A stretch of DNA of 64,000 bases from CAWAYR01 sp050250875 (GCA_050250875.1 JBFWNV010000009.1:84268-148267); one strand, 5' to 3'; shown: positions 36,362 through 44,444, counted from the stretch's first letter. Numbers and translations are program-made. Notes: generated from the letters alone by a model not told the origin.

Positions 36362-36495
36362 CGGGGCTCGGGGCTCGGGTCTCGGATTGAGATCACGCTA
36401 TCACGCGGACAACCGCAGCTGCCGCATCCGCAGTACGCGGCTCCATTCGGTTCGTGCCCGTGCCCCGAGCCCCGAGCCCCGAGCCCCGAGCCCCG
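36362..36495. repeat. CCCGAGC bookend element, copy C (between hydrolase and pseudouridine synthase)
   Basis: Both genes are on the minus strand. The arm at 36462-36495 has five C4 tracts separated by GAG; its complement begins 4 nt after the hydrolase stop. The arm at 36362-36385 abuts the pseudouridine synthase ATG. The core holds AGCTGCC (36417-36423). The five-tract arm fits the G-quadruplex pattern on the minus strand. Confidence 0.85.
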
Positions 36496-36499
36496 GCTG

Positions 36500-37699
36500 T
36501 CAGTACCGCATCACGTCGCGCCAGAACGACGTCAGCTCCCAGACGTCGTGCGCGGCCGCCGAGCGATCGACCTCGGCGTGGGTGATGAGGCCGCTCAGCA
36601 GGGCCCGCACCGGGGTCTTGCCGTGGAGATAGCGGGCGAGCAGCACCGACTCCACCGTCGGGATCACGGTGTCATCGGCGCCGTGGAGCAGGAACACCGG
36701 TGCCGCCGGCGGCGCCGCCCGTTCCGGCGACAGCGAGGCATTGGACGGATGGTCGTCGAGTCGATCGACGATGGGGAACAGCAGCGGGCCGAGCTTGCCG
36801 ACCGCGCGGTCGTTGACGTGTGTCATCAGCGTGCGTGCCGGCTCCTCGAGCGTGGCGGCGTAGGCGCGGGCGCGGGCGAACTCGGCCTCGGCCAGCTTCT
36901 GATCGACCAGCGTCAGCGACGACGCGCGCAGGTAGATGCCGATGCCGTCCCGCAGGGGCTGCACCTGTGCCGCCGGCACGACGCGATCCGCGAACGTCAG
37001 CAGCACGACGGTGACGCCGTAGTCGTGCGGCGGGTGCACGGCGATGTGCTCGGCGCCGGTGATGTCGGCGGCGGCCGGCCCGGGATCGGCGGCCGGCGCC
37101 CTGCCCGACGTCAGGTAGCGCATCACGCGGATGAGGTCGCCGTGCCCGCCGAACGACAGCACGAAGGCGACCTTGTCGCGCAGTCCGGGGCGTCCGGCGG
37201 CCACGGCGGCCAGGCCGCCGGAGAAACTGATGCCGACCATGCCGACCTTGCCGTCGGGCGCGAGATCGGGACGGGCGGCGATCCATGCCGCGGCGTCTTC
37301 GAGGACGTCGGTGTTCTCGGGCGTGATGCGGAACTGTCGCAGATCCGGCGGGGCCACGGTGACCACCGCGTAGCCGGTGGCGGCCAGATCCTGCGCCATG
37401 CCGACCAGGCGGGTCTCGTCGATGCCGTCCATGTGGACCCCGGGGGCCAGCAGCAGGGCACGCGAGAACGCGGCGGGGCGATAGAGGCGCGCCGGTACCG
37501 CGCCGTGCCGCGTCGCGATCGGCGGCAGGTCGACCCGGGTGATCGCGTGCGCCCGCCACGACGCCAGCCGGGCCGGCGTGCCGTCGGTCAGGTCCGCGGC
37601 GCGGACGATGAAGGCCGCGGCGTCGACATATGGCCGCGCCACCAGGACCAGCGCGGCGCCCAGCGCCGCGAGCACGAGCGAGACGCGCCGGACGTTCAC
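36500..37699 (-). CDS. Alpha/beta-hydrolase, dienelactone-hydrolase-like, exported or membrane-anchored
   Basis: This 399-residue protein has an N-terminal hydrophobic segment (VSLVLAALGAALVLVARPYV) and then an alpha/beta-hydrolase fold. The nucleophile elbow is GMVGISFSGGLA near residue 157, with the acid in FLLHGADDTVIP near 345 and the His in LSGLITHAEVD near 375. Substrate cannot be deduced; esters or acyl groups outside the cytoplasm are possible. GTG is used because it is the first start before the hydrophobic segment. It is divergent from cmk with only 35 bp between the starts. Confidence 0.82.
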   Translation of the reverse strand: MNVRRVSLVLAALGAALVLVARPYVDAAAFIVRAADLTDGTPARLASWRAHAITRVDLPPIATRHGAVPARLYRPAAFSRALLLAPGVHMDGIDETRLVGMAQDLAATGYAVVTVAPPDLRQFRITPENTDVLEDAAAWIAARPDLAPDGKVGMVGISFSGGLAAVAAGRPGLRDKVAFVLSFGGHGDLIRVMRYLTSGRAPAADPGPAAADITGAEHIAVHPPHDYGVTVVLLTFADRVVPAAQVQPLRDGIGIYLRASSLTLVDQKLAEAEFARARAYAATLEEPARTLMTHVNDRAVGKLGPLLFPIVDRLDDHPSNASLSPERAAPPAAPVFLLHGADDTVIPTVESVLLARYLHGKTPVRALLSGLITHAEVDRSAAAHDVWELTSFWRDVMRY

Positions 37700-37717
37700 G
37701 GATGCACCGGACCCGCA

Positions 37718-37726
37718 TGGTACACT
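37718..37726 (+). promoter_or_regulatory. Extended -10 promoter, possibly leaderless, for cmk
   Basis: TGGTACACT fits TGn-TANNNT. The hexamer ends 8 nt before the GTG start of cmk, the same spacing as at the site-2 protease gene and the mutase gene. No ribosome site precedes the start. Confidence 0.5.
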
Positions 37727-37734
37727 GAGCGGTC

Positions 37735-38427
37735 GTGAAGCGCCTGATCGTCGCGGTCGACGGGCCCTCGGGCGCCGGCAAGGGAACGGTGGCACGGGCG
37801 ACGGCGCGAGCGCTCGCCTACGCGCATGTCGACACCGGCGCGATGTATCGCGCGGTGGCCTGGCTGGCCGTGCAGCGCGACGGGCGGATCGACGCCGGCG
37901 GCAGCGCCGCCGGGATCGCCCGCGACGCCGCGATCGACGTGACCGACGGCGCCGTTCGCATCGACGGCCACGACGTGACCGCCGCCATCCGCACGCCGGA
38001 GATCGACATGGCCGCGGCAGCGGTGGCGCGTCTCGCCGACGTCCGCGCCGCGCTGGTCGAACGCCAGCGCGCGCTGGGCCGCGACGGCGGGGTCGTCATG
38101 GAGGGCCGCGACATCGGCACCGTGGTCTTTCCCACGGCCGACGTGAAGGTCTACCTCGACGCCTCGCCCGCGGAACGGGCGCGGCGCCGCGCCGCCGATC
38201 CGGCGCACTCCGGCGGCGGTTCGAGCGACGTGGCGCACGTCGCCGAGGGCATGGCGGCGCGCGACAAGAGCGACTCGACCCGCAGCGTGGCCCCGCTGGT
38301 CAAGGCGGCCGATGCCGTCTACATCGACACCACGGGGCTCGCCATCGAGGACGTGGTCGCGCGGGTGCTGGCGCTGGTGCGAGACAAGGCCGGGGCTCGG
38401 GGCTCGGGCCTCGGGGCTCGGGACTGA
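37735..38427 (+). CDS. cmk: Cytidylate kinase
   Basis: This 230-residue enzyme phosphorylates CMP and dCMP. It has the P-loop VDGPSGAGKGTVARA, HVDTGAMYRAVAWL, the CMP-binding VVMEGRDIGTVVFPTADVKV near residue 125 and ASPAERARRRA. The last dozen residues (AGARGSGLGARD) and the stop codon come from the repeat element that begins inside the gene's end, so the native end has been replaced. The gene precedes rpsA and HU, a conserved order, though a minus-strand gene is interposed here. Confidence 0.95.
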   Translation: MKRLIVAVDGPSGAGKGTVARATARALAYAHVDTGAMYRAVAWLAVQRDGRIDAGGSAAGIARDAAIDVTDGAVRIDGHDVTAAIRTPEIDMAAAAVARLADVRAALVERQRALGRDGGVVMEGRDIGTVVFPTADVKVYLDASPAERARRRAADPAHSGGGSSDVAHVAEGMAARDKSDSTRSVAPLVKAADAVYIDTTGLAIEDVVARVLALVRDKAGARGSGLGARD

Positions 38428-38551
38428 CGCTCGCGGCACCGTCGAACGGGCCCGGCTAACAGCTCCAGCGCACGTGAAGAGCGCCGGCGCTGCGACGCAG
38501 CAGCCGGCGCTTCGTCTTCCCGAGCCCCCGAACCCGAGCCCCGAGTCCCGG
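38390..38551. repeat. CCCGAGC bookend element, copy D (between cmk and the H1-like gene)
   Basis: The left arm (38390-38423) has five G-tracts and runs through the end of cmk, whose TGA lies at its edge. The right arm (38519-38551) has five C-tracts and ends 3 nt before the stop of the opposing gene. Both fit the G-quadruplex pattern. The core contains a long hairpin (38480-38511). Confidence 0.88.
38480..38511. terminator. Strong hairpin in element D core, possible bidirectional terminator
   Basis: AGCGCCGGC plus GCTGC pairs with GCAGC plus GCCGGCGCT across a GAC loop, giving 14 base pairs with one bulged A. It lies between two converging genes. The following TTCGTCTTCC is only mildly T-rich, so intrinsic termination is plausible but not certain. 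Confidence 0.5.
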
Positions 38552-38554
38552 TTC

Positions 38555-39388
38555 TCAGCGCTCGTCGAAATCGTCGGACGACGCCGGATCCAGTTCCCAG
38601 CGGTCGCGGTCGCGGCTGGCGATCTCGTCGCCGCCCTGCAGTTCCTCGTCGTCGTCGTACTCGACGCCCAGGGCGCGGCCGATCTCGTCGACCACGTCCT
38701 GATCCGGCGTCGGGTTGTCGCCGCCCGGGGCCTCGTCGCCAATCGACTCGGCGGCCGCCCAGTCGGCGTCGACGTCACCGGCGGTGATGACCGGACCGGA
38801 GCCGGTGTGCGCGGCGAGCTTGACGCGCAGTTCGTCGGCCCCCGATTTGGCGGCACTGGCGTGGCTCGGGGTCAGGCTCGACGGCGGCATCGGCACCGGG
38901 GTCGCGTCGCCGACGGTGCGCCGCTCTCGATCCAGCGCCGGCGCCTTGCGCACCGCTGCCTTGGCGACCGGCGACGCCGCGGCCCTGGCCTTCACGCCGG
39001 CCGGCTTCTTCGCCGAGCCCTTCGCGGCCGCTGTCTTCGGAGCCGACGGCTTCGCTGCCGCCTTCCTGACCGGCGCCTTCCTGACCGGCGCCTTCCTGGC
39101 CGGGGCCTTCCTGGCCACCGCCTTTCGCGCCGCCCCCTTCGTGGCGGGGGCCTTCATGGCCGTCCGGCTGGCGGCGGCTTTCGGCGCCGCCTTCCGCTTC
39201 GCGACCGACTTCTTCACAGCCGGTTTGGCCTTCTTCGCGGCCGGTTTGGCCGCGACCTTCCGGGCCGGCGCGGCCTTCCTGACCGGGCGCGCCTTGCGGG
39301 CGGCCCGAGCGGCCGGGCGGCGCGTCTTCGCGGCCTTGCCGGCGCGGGCCGTGGTGCGTTGCTTCGACTTCCGAGCGGTCTTTGCCAT
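38555..39388 (-). CDS. Histone-H1-like basic tail fused to a DUF6335-like acidic domain
   Basis: This 277-residue protein has two parts of opposite charge. Residues 1 to about 165 are Lys/Ala/Pro/Arg repeats (KAPARKAPVRKAPVRKAAAK), like eukaryotic H1 tails and bacterial Hc1/AlgP. Residues about 195-277 are acidic and match the pattern of DUF6335: TAGDVDADWAAAESIGDEAP, DVVDEIGRALGVEYDDDEEL and DRDRWELDPAS. The basic half should bind DNA or RNA; the other domain's role is unknown. The ATG has AGAGGA upstream. It is transcribed away from rpsA across a shared gap and is an insertion in the cmk-rpsA order. Confidence 0.8.
   Translation of the reverse strand: MAKTARKSKQRTTARAGKAAKTRRPAARAARKARPVRKAAPARKVAAKPAAKKAKPAVKKSVAKRKAAPKAAASRTAMKAPATKGAARKAVARKAPARKAPVRKAPVRKAAAKPSAPKTAAAKGSAKKPAGVKARAAASPVAKAAVRKAPALDRERRTVGDATPVPMPPSSLTPSHASAAKSGADELRVKLAAHTGSGPVITAGDVDADWAAAESIGDEAPGGDNPTPDQDVVDEIGRALGVEYDDDEELQGGDEIASRDRDRWELDPASSDDFDER
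39061..39120. repeat. 15-bp tandem repeats in the H1-like tail
   Basis: Four near-identical 15-nt units of the type CTTCCTGACCGGCGC lie in tandem. On the minus strand they encode the pentapeptides KAPVR and KAPAR. This is coding repetition, likely to vary in copy number by slippage. Confidence 0.75.
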
Positions 39389-39408
39389 GGCGCGTCCTCT
39401 GTGGATTC

Positions 39409-39437
39409 TTGACACTACACCATAACTAACGTAAATT
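39409..39437 (+). promoter_or_regulatory. Sigma-70-type promoter for rpsA
   Basis: TTGACA at 39409-39414 and TAAATT at 39432-39437 are separated by exactly 17 nt, the consensus spacing, in an AT-rich island unlike its surroundings. Transcription would start near 39444, giving a leader of about 105 nt before rpsA. Long leaders are usual for S1 autoregulation. Confidence 0.8.
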
Positions 39438-39548
39438 CTGTTGGTTACGCCGACGGGAACCCAGGGTTCCTCCGGCGGACAGTCGCGGGGCGCCGGCCCC
39501 CGCTCACCCCGACCGGCAAATTTGAACGTCAGGAGGACGCGCACGTCA

Positions 39549-41330
39549 ATGGCAACGCACGAAGAGCAGGCAGTGGAGCCACAGGGCGCGTCGGCCCCGG
39601 GAGCTTCCCAGTCCGCGGGCCGGCACACGCTCAAGGCCACCCCGCAGACCCGGGGTGGCTTCGACGAGGAGATGGACCCGGCGGAGTTTTCCCGCCTCTT
39701 GGACCTGTACGACAACAGCTTCCGCAACATCGCGGAGGGCGAGGTGGTCAAGGGCACCGTGCTCAAGGTCACCGACAACGAAGTCGTCGTCGACGTCGGC
39801 TACAAGTCCGAGGGCATCATCTCGGTCAACGAGTTCCTCGACGAGAACGGCGCCGTGATGGTGCAGCCCGGCGACGTCGTCGACGTGCTGCTCGAGCGCA
39901 CCGAAGACCGTGACGGCCACATCGTCCTCTCTCGGGAAAAAGCCGAGAAGATGAAGATCTGGGACGAGGTGGAGAAGGCCTTCGCCGATCGCAAGGTGGT
40001 CATCGGCCGCGTCATCGAGCGCATCAAGGGCGGACTCGCCGTCGACATCGGCGTGCGCGCGTTCCTCCCCGGTAGCCAGATCGACGTGCGCCCGGTGCGC
40101 AACCTGGACGCGCTGCGCGGCCAGGAACTGCGCATGCGCGTCATCAAGGTCAACAAGAAGCGCGGCAACATCGTGCTCTCGCGCAAGGTCCTCCTCGAGG
40201 AGGAGAACGCCGAGAAGAAGAAGCACACGCTCGAGACGCTGGCCGAGGGCAAGGTGCTCACCGGCGTGGTCAAGAACATCACTGACTACGGCGCGTTCAT
40301 CGACCTCGGTGGCATCGACGGCCTGCTGCACATCACCGACATGTCGTGGGGCCGCGTCGGCCACCCGTCCGAGGTGCTCAAGGTCAACGAGAACATCGAG
40401 GTCGTGGTGCTCAAGTACGACCAGGCGACCGAGCGCGTCTCGCTCGGGCACAAGCAGCTGGTCGCCGACCCGTGGACCACGGTGATGGATCGCTACCCGG
40501 CCGGCGCCCGCGTCAGCGGCAAGGCGGTGAGCCTGACCGACTACGGCGCCTTCATCGAGCTCGAGCCGGGCGTCGAGGGCCTGATCCACGTCAGCGAGAT
40601 GTCGTGGAGCAAGCGTGTCAAGCACCCGTCGAAGATCCTCAACGTCGGCGACAACGTCGAGGCGATGGTGCTCGGCGTCGATCCGTCGGCGCGGCGCATC
40701 TCGCTCGGCCTCAAGCAGGTCGAGAGCAACCCCTGGCACGAGCTGGTGGAGAAGTACCCGGTCGGCACCAAGATCAAGGGCAAGGTGCGCAACCTCACCG
40801 AGTTCGGCGCCTTCGTCGAGGTCGAGGATGACATCGACGGCCTGATCCACATCTCCGACATGTCGTGGAGCAAGCGGATCAAGCACCCGAGCGAAGTGCT
40901 GAAGAAGGGCGACACGGTCGAGGCGATGGTGCTCAGCATCGACGCCGAGAACCAGCGGCTGTCGCTCGGCCTGAAGCAGCTGGCGACCGACATCTGGGAG
41001 GACTTCTTCTCCCGGCACAAGGTCGGCCAGAACATCGAGGGCCGGGTGGTGCGCATGACCAATTTCGGCGCCTTCGTCGAGCTCGACGAGGGCATCGAGG
41101 GCCTGATCCACGTCAGCGAGTTCGACGACTCGCAGGGCGGCGAGAAGGTCGACCTGCAGGTCGGCCAGAGCTACCCGATGAAGATCATCAAGCTCAGCCC
41201 GTCGGAGCGGAAGATCGGCCTCAGCATCCGCGCGCTGAAGTCGGACGAGTACCGCAGCGACTGGGAGAGCTACTCGGCATCGCAGGGCGACGGCTCGGCG
41301 ACGCTCGGCGATCACTTCAGGAGCAAGTAA
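39549..41330 (+). CDS. rpsA: Ribosomal protein S1
   Basis: This 593-residue protein helps mRNA bind to the 30S subunit. Six S1 (OB) repeats follow a 45-residue acidic lead, beginning near EGEVVKGTVLKVTDNEVV, DRKVVIGRVIERIKGGLA, EGKVLTGVVKNITDYGAF, AGARVSGKAVSLTDYGAF, VGTKIKGKVRNLTEFGAF and VGQNIEGRVVRMTNFGAF. Repeats three to six share the GLIHVSEMSWSK signature. AGGAGG lies about 13 nt upstream of the ATG. In genomes with weak Shine-Dalgarno sites S1 is especially important, which fits the many starts here without such sites. Confidence 0.98.
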   Translation: MATHEEQAVEPQGASAPGASQSAGRHTLKATPQTRGGFDEEMDPAEFSRLLDLYDNSFRNIAEGEVVKGTVLKVTDNEVVVDVGYKSEGIISVNEFLDENGAVMVQPGDVVDVLLERTEDRDGHIVLSREKAEKMKIWDEVEKAFADRKVVIGRVIERIKGGLAVDIGVRAFLPGSQIDVRPVRNLDALRGQELRMRVIKVNKKRGNIVLSRKVLLEEENAEKKKHTLETLAEGKVLTGVVKNITDYGAFIDLGGIDGLLHITDMSWGRVGHPSEVLKVNENIEVVVLKYDQATERVSLGHKQLVADPWTTVMDRYPAGARVSGKAVSLTDYGAFIELEPGVEGLIHVSEMSWSKRVKHPSKILNVGDNVEAMVLGVDPSARRISLGLKQVESNPWHELVEKYPVGTKIKGKVRNLTEFGAFVEVEDDIDGLIHISDMSWSKRIKHPSEVLKKGDTVEAMVLSIDAENQRLSLGLKQLATDIWEDFFSRHKVGQNIEGRVVRMTNFGAFVELDEGIEGLIHVSEFDDSQGGEKVDLQVGQSYPMKIIKLSPSERKIGLSIRALKSDEYRSDWESYSASQGDGSATLGDHFRSK

Positions 41331-41335
41331 CGGAT

Positions 41336-41475
41336 CCGGGGCTCGGGTCTCGGGACTGGAGAACAGGGTCTCGGGCCTCGAGGCTCGGGAAGAACGACAG
41401 CAGAGCAACCGCGTGGGACGCACCGGCCACCGGCCGGTGCGGTCCCGAGTCCCGAGCCCGGGACCCGAGCCCCGC
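41336..41475. repeat. CCCGAGC bookend element, copy E (between rpsA and the HU/IHF gene)
   Basis: The left arm starts 5 nt after the rpsA TAA with CCGGGGCTCGGG and continues with TCTCGGG-type units to about 41390. The core has AGAACGACAGCA at 41391-41402, identical to copy G, and a perfect hairpin GCACCGGCC/GGCCGGTGC with loop ACC (41420-41440). The right arm (41443-41475) ends 3 nt before the HU/IHF start codon. Confidence 0.88.
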
Positions 41476-41478
41476 CCT

Positions 41479-41811
41479 ATGACCAAGGCCGAACTCGTCG
41501 AGGAAGTGTCGAGGGTCTCCGACCTCACCAAGAAGCACTCGGAGGTCATCGTCGACACGGTGTTCCAGAGCATCATCGATGCGCTGCACCGCGGCGAGAA
41601 GATCGAGTTGCGCGGCTTCGGCAGCTTCCGGCTGCGCAAGCGCGAGCCGCGCAAGGGCCGCAACCCCAAGACCGGCGACAAGGTGGACGTGCCGCCCAAG
41701 CGCGTGCCCTACTTCAAGCCGGGCAAGGAACTGAAGGACCTCATCAACCGCGGCGACGGGGAGACCGACGACACGCCCGACCCCTCGGGCGCGGTGTCGC
41801 CGCAGCACTGA
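41479..41811 (+). CDS. HU/IHF-family DNA-bending protein
   Basis: This 110-residue nucleoid protein has the N-terminal helices MTKAELVEEVSRVSDLTKKH, the GEKIELRGFGSFRLRKR strand pair and the DNA-inserting arm with RKGRNPKTGDKVDVPPKRV, ending YFKPGKELKDLI. The position after cmk-rpsA matches ihfB in other bacteria, but HU and IHF cannot be separated by sequence alone. A short acidic tail of about 20 residues follows the fold. The start ATG directly abuts repeat element E and no ribosome site is visible. Confidence 0.95.
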   Translation: MTKAELVEEVSRVSDLTKKHSEVIVDTVFQSIIDALHRGEKIELRGFGSFRLRKREPRKGRNPKTGDKVDVPPKRVPYFKPGKELKDLINRGDGETDDTPDPSGAVSPQH

Positions 41812-41821
41812 CGGGCGGCCG

Positions 41822-42331
41822 GTGGAACGGCTCTGGTCGCCTTGGCGGCATGCCTACGTGACGCGCGCCAGTGAGCCCGAGGGCTGCGTGTTCTGTGCCG
41901 CGCCGGCCAGCGACGACGGCCGCGCGCTGGTCGTCCACGACGGCGCCACCTGCTTCGTCATCCTCAACCTGTTCCCCTACAACGGCGGCCATCTGATGGT
42001 CGTGCCGCGACGCCACGTCGCCACGCTCGGCGCGCTGGCCGACGACGAGCTCGTCGAGATGGCGCGGACGGCGCGGCTGGCCGAGGCGGCGCTGACCGAG
42101 GCGTTCCAGCCCCAGGGCATGAACGTCGGCTTGAACCTCGGCCGGCCGGCCGGGGCCGGCATCGCCGATCACCTGCACGTGCACCTGGTGCCGCGCTGGA
42201 ACGGCGACACCAACTTCATGCCGGTGGTCGGCAACGTCCGCGTCCTGCCGGAGGACCTGTTCACCACCGCCGGACGGCTGCGGCCGATCTTCGCGCGGCT
42301 CGCCGCCGCGTCGCCGCACGGCACCCGATGA
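41822..42331 (+). CDS. HIT-family nucleotide hydrolase/transferase
   Basis: This 169-residue protein has the N-terminal ERLWSPWRHAYVT lead with CVFCAAP, the FVILNLFPYNGGHLMVVPRRHV core and the catalytic histidine triad in HLHVHLVPRW near residue 118. This branch is close to diadenosine-tetraphosphate phosphorylase-type enzymes. The start is GTG 10 nt after the HU/IHF stop, and the end overlaps the next gene by 4 nt. Confidence 0.93.
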   Translation: MERLWSPWRHAYVTRASEPEGCVFCAAPASDDGRALVVHDGATCFVILNLFPYNGGHLMVVPRRHVATLGALADDELVEMARTARLAEAALTEAFQPQGMNVGLNLGRPAGAGIADHLHVHLVPRWNGDTNFMPVVGNVRVLPEDLFTTAGRLRPIFARLAAASPHGTR

Positions 42332-43044
42332 CCTTCGACCTCGACCACGCGACCCGTCAGGCGCGCGACCGCGCCCGGGACGTCGCCGCCGCCGCGCGCC
42401 CCCACGCCGCCGCCATCGACGCCACCGGCGTGGTGCCCGACGCGGTGCGGCGGCAGGCCCGCGAGAGCCTGGCGTCGCCAGCCGACCGTCTCGCCTGGGC
42501 CGTCGCCCTCGAAGAACTGGCCGCCGTGTCCGGCGGCCTGGCCGTCGACGCCGCCTGGCCGGCCGTGGCGACGGGGGCGCCCGAACCCTGGGCAGGGTTG
42601 CGAGGGGCGGCGACGCCGCCGGCGACGGTGGCCGCGGCCGGAGCGGCCGGCGTGCTCGGGGTGGCCGCGGTGCTGGTCGGCCTGGGCCGCGCCGCCCTCG
42701 AGACGGCGCTCGTCCGACTGCGGGCCCTCCGTGCGGCCGGCGGCACGCCGGAGTTCGAGCACTGGGGCATCGCCGACGCGGCCACGGAACTCGATGCGGC
42801 CAGGCTGCTGGTGTGGCAGGCCGCCGCCGCACTCGATGGCACCAGCGCGGCGATGGCGCGTCTGCAGGCCCGCGTGGCCGCGGACGCCGCCGTGGCCATC
42901 GCCCGCCGGGTCGCCGGAGCCGACGGCGCGGCGGCTGGCGGCGAACTCGATCGCCTGAGCCGCGACGTCGTCACCGCGTCGCTCGTGTTCGGCGGCGCCG
43001 AGGCCGACGAGGCGGCGGTGGCGAGCGGGGTGCTGCCGGGCTGA
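42328..43044 (+). CDS. Degenerate acyl-CoA-dehydrogenase-like protein
   Basis: This 238-residue, Ala-rich, all-helical protein resembles a shortened acyl-CoA dehydrogenase. WAVALEELAAVSGGLAVDA in the first half and LGRAALETALVRLRALR with GTPEFEHWGIADAATELDAARLLVWQ in the second match the N-terminal and C-terminal helical domains. The middle beta-domain that binds FAD and the catalytic Glu region are missing. It overlaps the HIT gene by ATGA. A true dehydrogenase lies nearby on the other strand. It could be a relic or a non-catalytic paralogue. Confidence 0.6.
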   Translation: MTFDLDHATRQARDRARDVAAAARPHAAAIDATGVVPDAVRRQARESLASPADRLAWAVALEELAAVSGGLAVDAAWPAVATGAPEPWAGLRGAATPPATVAAAGAAGVLGVAAVLVGLGRAALETALVRLRALRAAGGTPEFEHWGIADAATELDAARLLVWQAAAALDGTSAAMARLQARVAADAAVAIARRVAGADGAAAGGELDRLSRDVVTASLVFGGAEADEAAVASGVLPG

Positions 43045-43053
43045 GCCGGCTGG

Positions 43054-43266
43054 CTACGCCGTTACGGTGTAGCCCAGCGCGCGGATCTTGCCGGCGATGT
43101 CGGCGGCAGCGATGACCGCCGGGTCGAAGCTGACCTGCACGAGGTTGTCGCGGTGCGAGGCCGTGACCGCGGCCACGCCGGGCAGCAGCCCGACGGCGCG
43201 CTTCACGGCGTTCTCGCAGCCGCCGCAGGTCATGCCGGTGACCGCCAGCGTCACCTCGGTGGTCAT
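43054..43266 (-). CDS. Small heavy-metal-associated (HMA) domain protein, CopZ-like
   Basis: This 70-residue protein is a single ferredoxin-like HMA domain with the metal-binding GMTCGGCENAV at residues 11-21 and GLLPGVAAVTASHRDNLVQV, followed by KIRALGYTV. It would bind copper or a similar ion. Its start overlaps the acyl-CoA dehydrogenase stop (ATGA), so it is co-translated with a flavoenzyme, which is an unexpected partner. No copper ATPase is in the window. Confidence 0.93.
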   Translation of the reverse strand: MTTEVTLAVTGMTCGGCENAVKRAVGLLPGVAAVTASHRDNLVQVSFDPAVIAAADIAGKIRALGYTVTA

Positions 43267-44444
43267 CCGCGGCCTCCCTGGGTGAGGCAGTGCTTGGCGA
43301 TGGTGGCCAGCTGCATGTTCGACGTGCCCTCGTAGATTTGCCCGATCTTGGCGTCGCGGTACAGCTTCTCGACCGGATAGTCCTTGACGAAGCCGTTGCC
43401 GCCGAACAGGTTGATGGCCCGCGAGGCGACGCGCTCGGCGACCTCGGAGGTGACCAGCTTGCAGATTGCCGCCTCCTGCAGGAACGGCTGGCCGGCGTCA
43501 CGCAGCCGCGCGGCGTTGTAGGTCAGCACGCGGGCGATCTCGACGTCGCAGGCCATGCGCGCGATCTCGAACTGCACGCCCTGGAAGTCGGCGACCGGCT
43601 TGCCGAACTGGCTTCGCTCTTTGACGTAGGCGACGGCATGGTCGAACGCGCCCTGAGCCAGTCCCAGCATCTGGGCGCCGATGCCGACGCGGCCCTCGTT
43701 CAGCGTCTCGATCGCCACCTTGTAACCCTTGCCGACCTCGCCGAGCACGTTGGCCTTGGGGACGCGGCAGTCGTCGAACAGCAGCTCGCAGGTGCTGCTG
43801 GCGCGGATGCCGAGCTTGTCCTCCTTCTTGCCCACCGTGAAGCCCGGAGTACCGCGATCGACCATGAACGCGGTGATGCCCTTGTAGCCGGCCTCGGGGT
43901 CGACGGTGGCGAAGACGACGAACGCATCGGCCTCGACGGCGTTGGTGATCCACAGCTTGCGCCCCGACAGGGCGAAGGCGTCGCCGTCGTCGACGGCGCG
44001 AGTGGTCAGCGCGAAGGCGTCCGACCCCGACCCCGCCTCCGAGAGGGCGAACGCGCCGATCGTGCCGCCGGCCAGCGCCGTGAGATAGCGTTGCTTGAGC
44101 TCGGCGTGGCCCCAGCGCGAGACGGCGTTGACGACCAGCGTGTTCTGGACGTCGACCAGCACCCCGACCGCCGGATCGACGCGGGACAGCGCCTCGACGG
44201 CGAGCACGGAGTGGAACAGCGTGCCGCCGGCGCCGCCGTACTGCTCGGGAATCTCGATGCCCATGATGCCGAGCGCGAACAGCTTGGGCAGCAGCGCGCG
44301 GTCGATCGCGCCGTGTTCGTCCATCTGGCGCACCAGGGGACGCAGCTCCTGGTGCGCGAAGGCGTAGACGTTGTCGGCGAACAGCTGCTCGTCCTCGGAC
44401 AGCCGGGTCAGAGCCGGAGGGGCGGTGAGGGTCGAATCGGACAC
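43263..44444 (-). CDS. Acyl-CoA dehydrogenase
   Basis: This 393-residue FAD enzyme oxidises acyl-CoA at the alpha-beta bond. The N-terminal helical domain includes LGIMGIEIPEQYGGAGG, the FAD signature FALSEAGSGSDAF is near residue 135, WITNA near 165, and the C-terminal domain carries the catalytic base in IGQIYEGTSNMQL near 375. It resembles the short/branched- or butyryl-CoA branch. I chose the GTG at 44444 because TGAGGT lies at good spacing; a TTG two codons earlier is an alternative. Confidence 0.95.
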   Translation of the reverse strand: MSDSTLTAPPALTRLSEDEQLFADNVYAFAHQELRPLVRQMDEHGAIDRALLPKLFALGIMGIEIPEQYGGAGGTLFHSVLAVEALSRVDPAVGVLVDVQNTLVVNAVSRWGHAELKQRYLTALAGGTIGAFALSEAGSGSDAFALTTRAVDDGDAFALSGRKLWITNAVEADAFVVFATVDPEAGYKGITAFMVDRGTPGFTVGKKEDKLGIRASSTCELLFDDCRVPKANVLGEVGKGYKVAIETLNEGRVGIGAQMLGLAQGAFDHAVAYVKERSQFGKPVADFQGVQFEIARMACDVEIARVLTYNAARLRDAGQPFLQEAAICKLVTSEVAERVASRAINLFGGNGFVKDYPVEKLYRDAKIGQIYEGTSNMQLATIAKHCLTQGGRG

